Source of the DNA: Acaryochloris sp. IP29b_bin.148
Lineage (GTDB): Bacteria; Cyanobacteriota; Cyanobacteriia; Thermosynechococcales; Thermosynechococcaceae
Length of the DNA: 64,000 nt
Assembly: GCF_028285565.1 (NCBI RefSeq)
Contig: NZ_JANQOY010000080.1
Coordinates: 1-64,000 of the forward strand
Reading direction: 5' to 3'
Under the pieces are notes generated by a model, which saw only the letters and a program-made list of their open reading frames with translations, was not told the DNA's origin and searched no databases. Position numbers and translations under genes: made by a program. Below, one piece after another: positions 62,046 to 64,000 of this stretch (position 1 is the first letter of the stretch; the number at the start of each line of letters is the position of its first letter).

Positions 62046-62080
62046 AAAAAGGCTTGGAAACTGAACGCTGTTCCCAAGCC
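62046..62080 (-). terminator. Rho-independent terminator after the cyclophilin gene
   Basis: On the minus strand GGCTTGG (62080-62074) pairs with CCAAGCC (62057-62051), followed directly by TTTTT (62050-62046). It lies 27 bases past the CYP38-like stop and before thiL. Confidence 0.8.
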
Positions 62081-62106
62081 GATTAGAGTTGATACGGGTC
62101 TCAGTG

Positions 62107-63201
62107 CTAGACCAGGTTCTCGGCCCCTTTCGTCACCCGAGCTGATTCAATCACATCGCCTGGCTTAATTGTGCCAAGTACATCTTGACCTTCGACAACA
62201 TAGCCAAAAACCGCATAGCGACCATCCAATAAATTGGAGCCAGCAGGTGTCAATTCAGGCTCGAACAATAAGAAAAAGAACTGAGAAGAACCGCCATTGG
62301 CATCGTCTCCTGGTCGAGCCATCGCCATGGTTCCATAGGAAGAGAAGGTCAAAACTGGCTCATCCAGGTAAATTCCAGCATCCTCTAGAGTTGTGCCATA
62401 AATTGGCTCAGAGTCGCCTTTAACCATTATTTCGAGGGGAATCGCCCGGTATTCTCCGGTCTTAGGATCAATAAAACCCGCATCAGGGCCATCTGGATCA
62501 CCCGTCTGCACCACGTAAGACTCTTCCGCCCGTGTAAATTTGAGGCCATCGTAAAACTTACGTTGTACGAGATCGACAAAATTACCCGCCGTGACAGGGG
62601 CTGTATAGCCATCGACCACAACCGTCATGTCACCCTTGTTGGTCTTAATATCAATGGTTGCCCTTCCCTTTAATTGAGGTAGATCTTGGTATTCTTCGGG
62701 CACCTCAAAAGGAAATTCTGTGATCATCGCTTCTTCGATAATGCCCACCCGATCTGCTAGGGGCTTGCGAACCGCGTTGAATTGGTCAATATCCTTAGCA
62801 GCAACCGCATCTTCCAATTCCAATAAGGCCTGAGCAATCCGATCCAACTGTTCAGCTGCAATGGCTTGCTGATCCGGGACAACCGCTGTCAAAATATCGT
62901 CACGATGACGCTCAATCGTTCTTTTCGCTTTACCCAGTCCTTTGCGAATTTCCGGCCATCGCTTGCCTCGAATTTGAGGAGTGGTTCCCTCTACGGCATT
63001 CTGAATATCCCGAATATAGGGTTCATCGATGGGGAGGGCAAAGCGCAGAATGCTGCTGCCATCTTTGACTGCATTCGCCGTGGGCAACACCGATAGCGGC
63101 AACAATGGTGTAGACCAGGCTGGGCCAGATAGCCCCAGAGAGAATGCGAGGGTGAGCAGCACCAGGGCTGTTCTTTTCAACCAAGATTGAAGACTATACA
63201 T
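62107..63201 (-). CDS. CYP38/TLP40-like lumenal cyclophilin
   Basis: A 364-residue exported protein. Residues 9-30 are a signal peptide ending PAWS-TP. A helical N-terminal domain (IRDIQNAVEGTTPQIRGKRW, KGLGKAKRTIERHRDD) precedes a cyclophilin-like domain (TNKGDMTVVVDGYTAPVTAGNFVDLV, GSSQFFFLL). This two-part structure is that of plant CYP38/TLP40, a thylakoid-lumen chaperone needed for photosystem II assembly, and several catalytic residues of active cyclophilins are changed, so it may lack isomerase activity. It is followed by a terminator. Confidence 0.9.
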   Translation of the reverse strand: MYSLQSWLKRTALVLLTLAFSLGLSGPAWSTPLLPLSVLPTANAVKDGSSILRFALPIDEPYIRDIQNAVEGTTPQIRGKRWPEIRKGLGKAKRTIERHRDDILTAVVPDQQAIAAEQLDRIAQALLELEDAVAAKDIDQFNAVRKPLADRVGIIEEAMITEFPFEVPEEYQDLPQLKGRATIDIKTNKGDMTVVVDGYTAPVTAGNFVDLVQRKFYDGLKFTRAEESYVVQTGDPDGPDAGFIDPKTGEYRAIPLEIMVKGDSEPIYGTTLEDAGIYLDEPVLTFSSYGTMAMARPGDDANGGSSQFFFLLFEPELTPAGSNLLDGRYAVFGYVVEGQDVLGTIKPGDVIESARVTKGAENLV

Positions 63202-63401
63202 AGATCCTAAAATTGCAACTTAAATCAAGCCAGCTCGATCGTGAGCCACCCCACGAGGCTAGGAGGGTTGAGCAATCACAACAACCTCCATCAATCTCGT
63301 CAAAACGGTCAACCATTGTTGAACAGAGTCAACAATAGAGACAATGACGCGTTTGCGAGTTTCTGCCTTGCCTTAAGGACAATAAGATTGATCGGGTAGC
63401 C

Positions 63402-64000
63402 TTAAATCTGCTCAACAACCTCAACAGCTTGCGGTGCGGTGAGTTCAGGCAAGATGACCTTCTCAACAACTGGCAGAAACCCTAGCCATTGGTAGGATAA
63501 CTCAGCGAACTGTTCGGGACAACCACTGACAAAGAAACGAGTCGATTGAGCCGTGCGTACGTTCTGTAATTGTAAAAGTTCTAGCTCTTGTTTGGCAGCC
63601 GCAGTGATATGTACTGCTGGGTCAACCGTTTTGACATAAGCAGGCAAGACTTTCTGAATCAGATCAGACAAGTGAGGGTAATGGGTACAGCCATAGACAA
63701 GGGTATCGATTCCCTGGTGCAGCAGTGGTTTTAAGTGTTGGTAAACAATGTGAAGGGTTTGAGGGTCACGAAGGCGGTTGTGCTCGATCAGAGGCACAAA
63801 TTCTGGACAAGCTTCTTGAAATACCTGAGCAGTGGTATTGACCTCTTGAATCGCGTGTGGATAGCTCTTGCTGGCCACTGTGGCAGGTGTGGCAATAACA
63901 CCAATGCGTTTTCCTTGCTTCACCGCAGCTCTCGCGCCGGGCAGGATAATGCCTAAGATGGGAATATCAAACTCAGCACGCACCTCATCTAAGGCTAGGG
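63402..64000 (-). CDS. murI: Glutamate racemase MurI, N-terminus off the window
   Basis: The C-terminal part of MurI, which makes D-glutamate for murein. In frame to the window edge it begins LALDEVRAEFDIPILG; the N-terminal first cysteine region is missing beyond 64000. The second catalytic cysteine is seen in LVYGCTHYPHL. A GTG at 63983 lies in frame but is an internal codon, not the start. The end at 63402 is 200 bases from the CYP38-like gene, on the same strand. Confidence 0.93.
   Translation of the reverse strand, partial: LALDEVRAEFDIPILGIILPGARAAVKQGKRIGVIATPATVASKSYPHAIQEVNTTAQVFQEACPEFVPLIEHNRLRDPQTLHIVYQHLKPLLHQGIDTLVYGCTHYPHLSDLIQKVLPAYVKTVDPAVHITAAAKQELELLQLQNVRTAQSTRFFVSGCPEQFAELSYQWLGFLPVVEKVILPELTAPQAVEVVEQI

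Noticed and set aside
63981-63983. GTG as the start of the glutamate racemase gene
   Set aside because: Codons upstream in the same frame (LALDE) match the MurI family and continue to the window edge, so this is an internal codon.

Overview
The window is chromosomal DNA of a cyanobacterium. Evidence: ndhF-ndhD of the NDH-1 complex, two CP12 genes, a CYP38/TLP40-type cyclophilin, small cyanobacterial families (DUF1816, DUF2949, DUF4346, NnrU/Z-ISO) and more than twenty GCGATCGC (HIP1) octamers. The base composition, the pilin islands and the gene mix remind me of Acaryochloris marina, but that is an impression and was not tested. Most of the window is dense housekeeping DNA. The accessory parts are roughly 6-18 kb (pilins), 18-20.5 kb (small insertion-like elements, DUF559, Rpn, Uma2) and 25.5-27 kb (nucleotidyltransferase, toxin-antitoxin pair).

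Layout. 0-5.3 kb, minus strand: a tight run DUF4346, metallophosphoesterase, VWA protein, PlsC-like acyltransferase, preceded by pyruvate kinase. 5.5 kb: an Rrf2 regulator without cysteines. 6-15.4 kb: two complete minor-pilin sets (FimT-, PilV-, PilW- and PilX/HpsA-like), transcribed away from each other around a 0.9 kb spacer that carries a CRP/SyCRP1-type palindrome. 16.8-17.8 kb: a third FimT-like pilin with Thr-Pro and Asn-Asn-Arg tandem repeats. 17.8-19 kb: MITE-like elements around a DUF559 gene. 21-25.1 kb: cbiB, a peroxiredoxin, tRNA-His, citrate synthase (catalytic Asp replaced by Glu) and a Tat-exported aldo/keto reductase. 25.2-28.1 kb: small genes, including a toxin-antitoxin pair. 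28.3-34.8 kb: AI-2E-type transporter, lone receiver, PAS/GAF histidine kinase and a six-domain response regulator.

35.3-44 kb: a large membrane protein with an internal duplication, two CP12 genes flanking a fructosamine-kinase gene, an unannotated 47-residue ORF with its own control signals, then a forward run of glycosyltransferase, LD-carboxypeptidase, YaaW, NnrU/Z-ISO and thioredoxin genes. 44.2-48 kb: ndhF-ndhD with a terminator. 48.6-52 kb: CAP protein, phosphodiester glycosidase, pentapeptide-repeat protein (start codons of the last two overlap head to head) and a VanX-type dipeptidase. 52-54.4 kb: UDP-glucose dehydrogenase and UDP-glucuronate decarboxylase, two successive steps to UDP-xylose. 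54.8-60.3 kb: a MoxR-type operon (DUF4129, DUF4350, MoxR, DUF58, TPR) with 4-base overlaps. 60.4-64 kb: panD, thiL, CYP38-like cyclophilin and a glutamate racemase cut by the window edge.

Working together: the pilin sets, the CRP-like site, the sugar-nucleotide genes and the two-component cluster fit a surface/motility/polysaccharide theme, but only the first two are physically linked. No phage, CRISPR array, rRNA or intact transposase gene was found.
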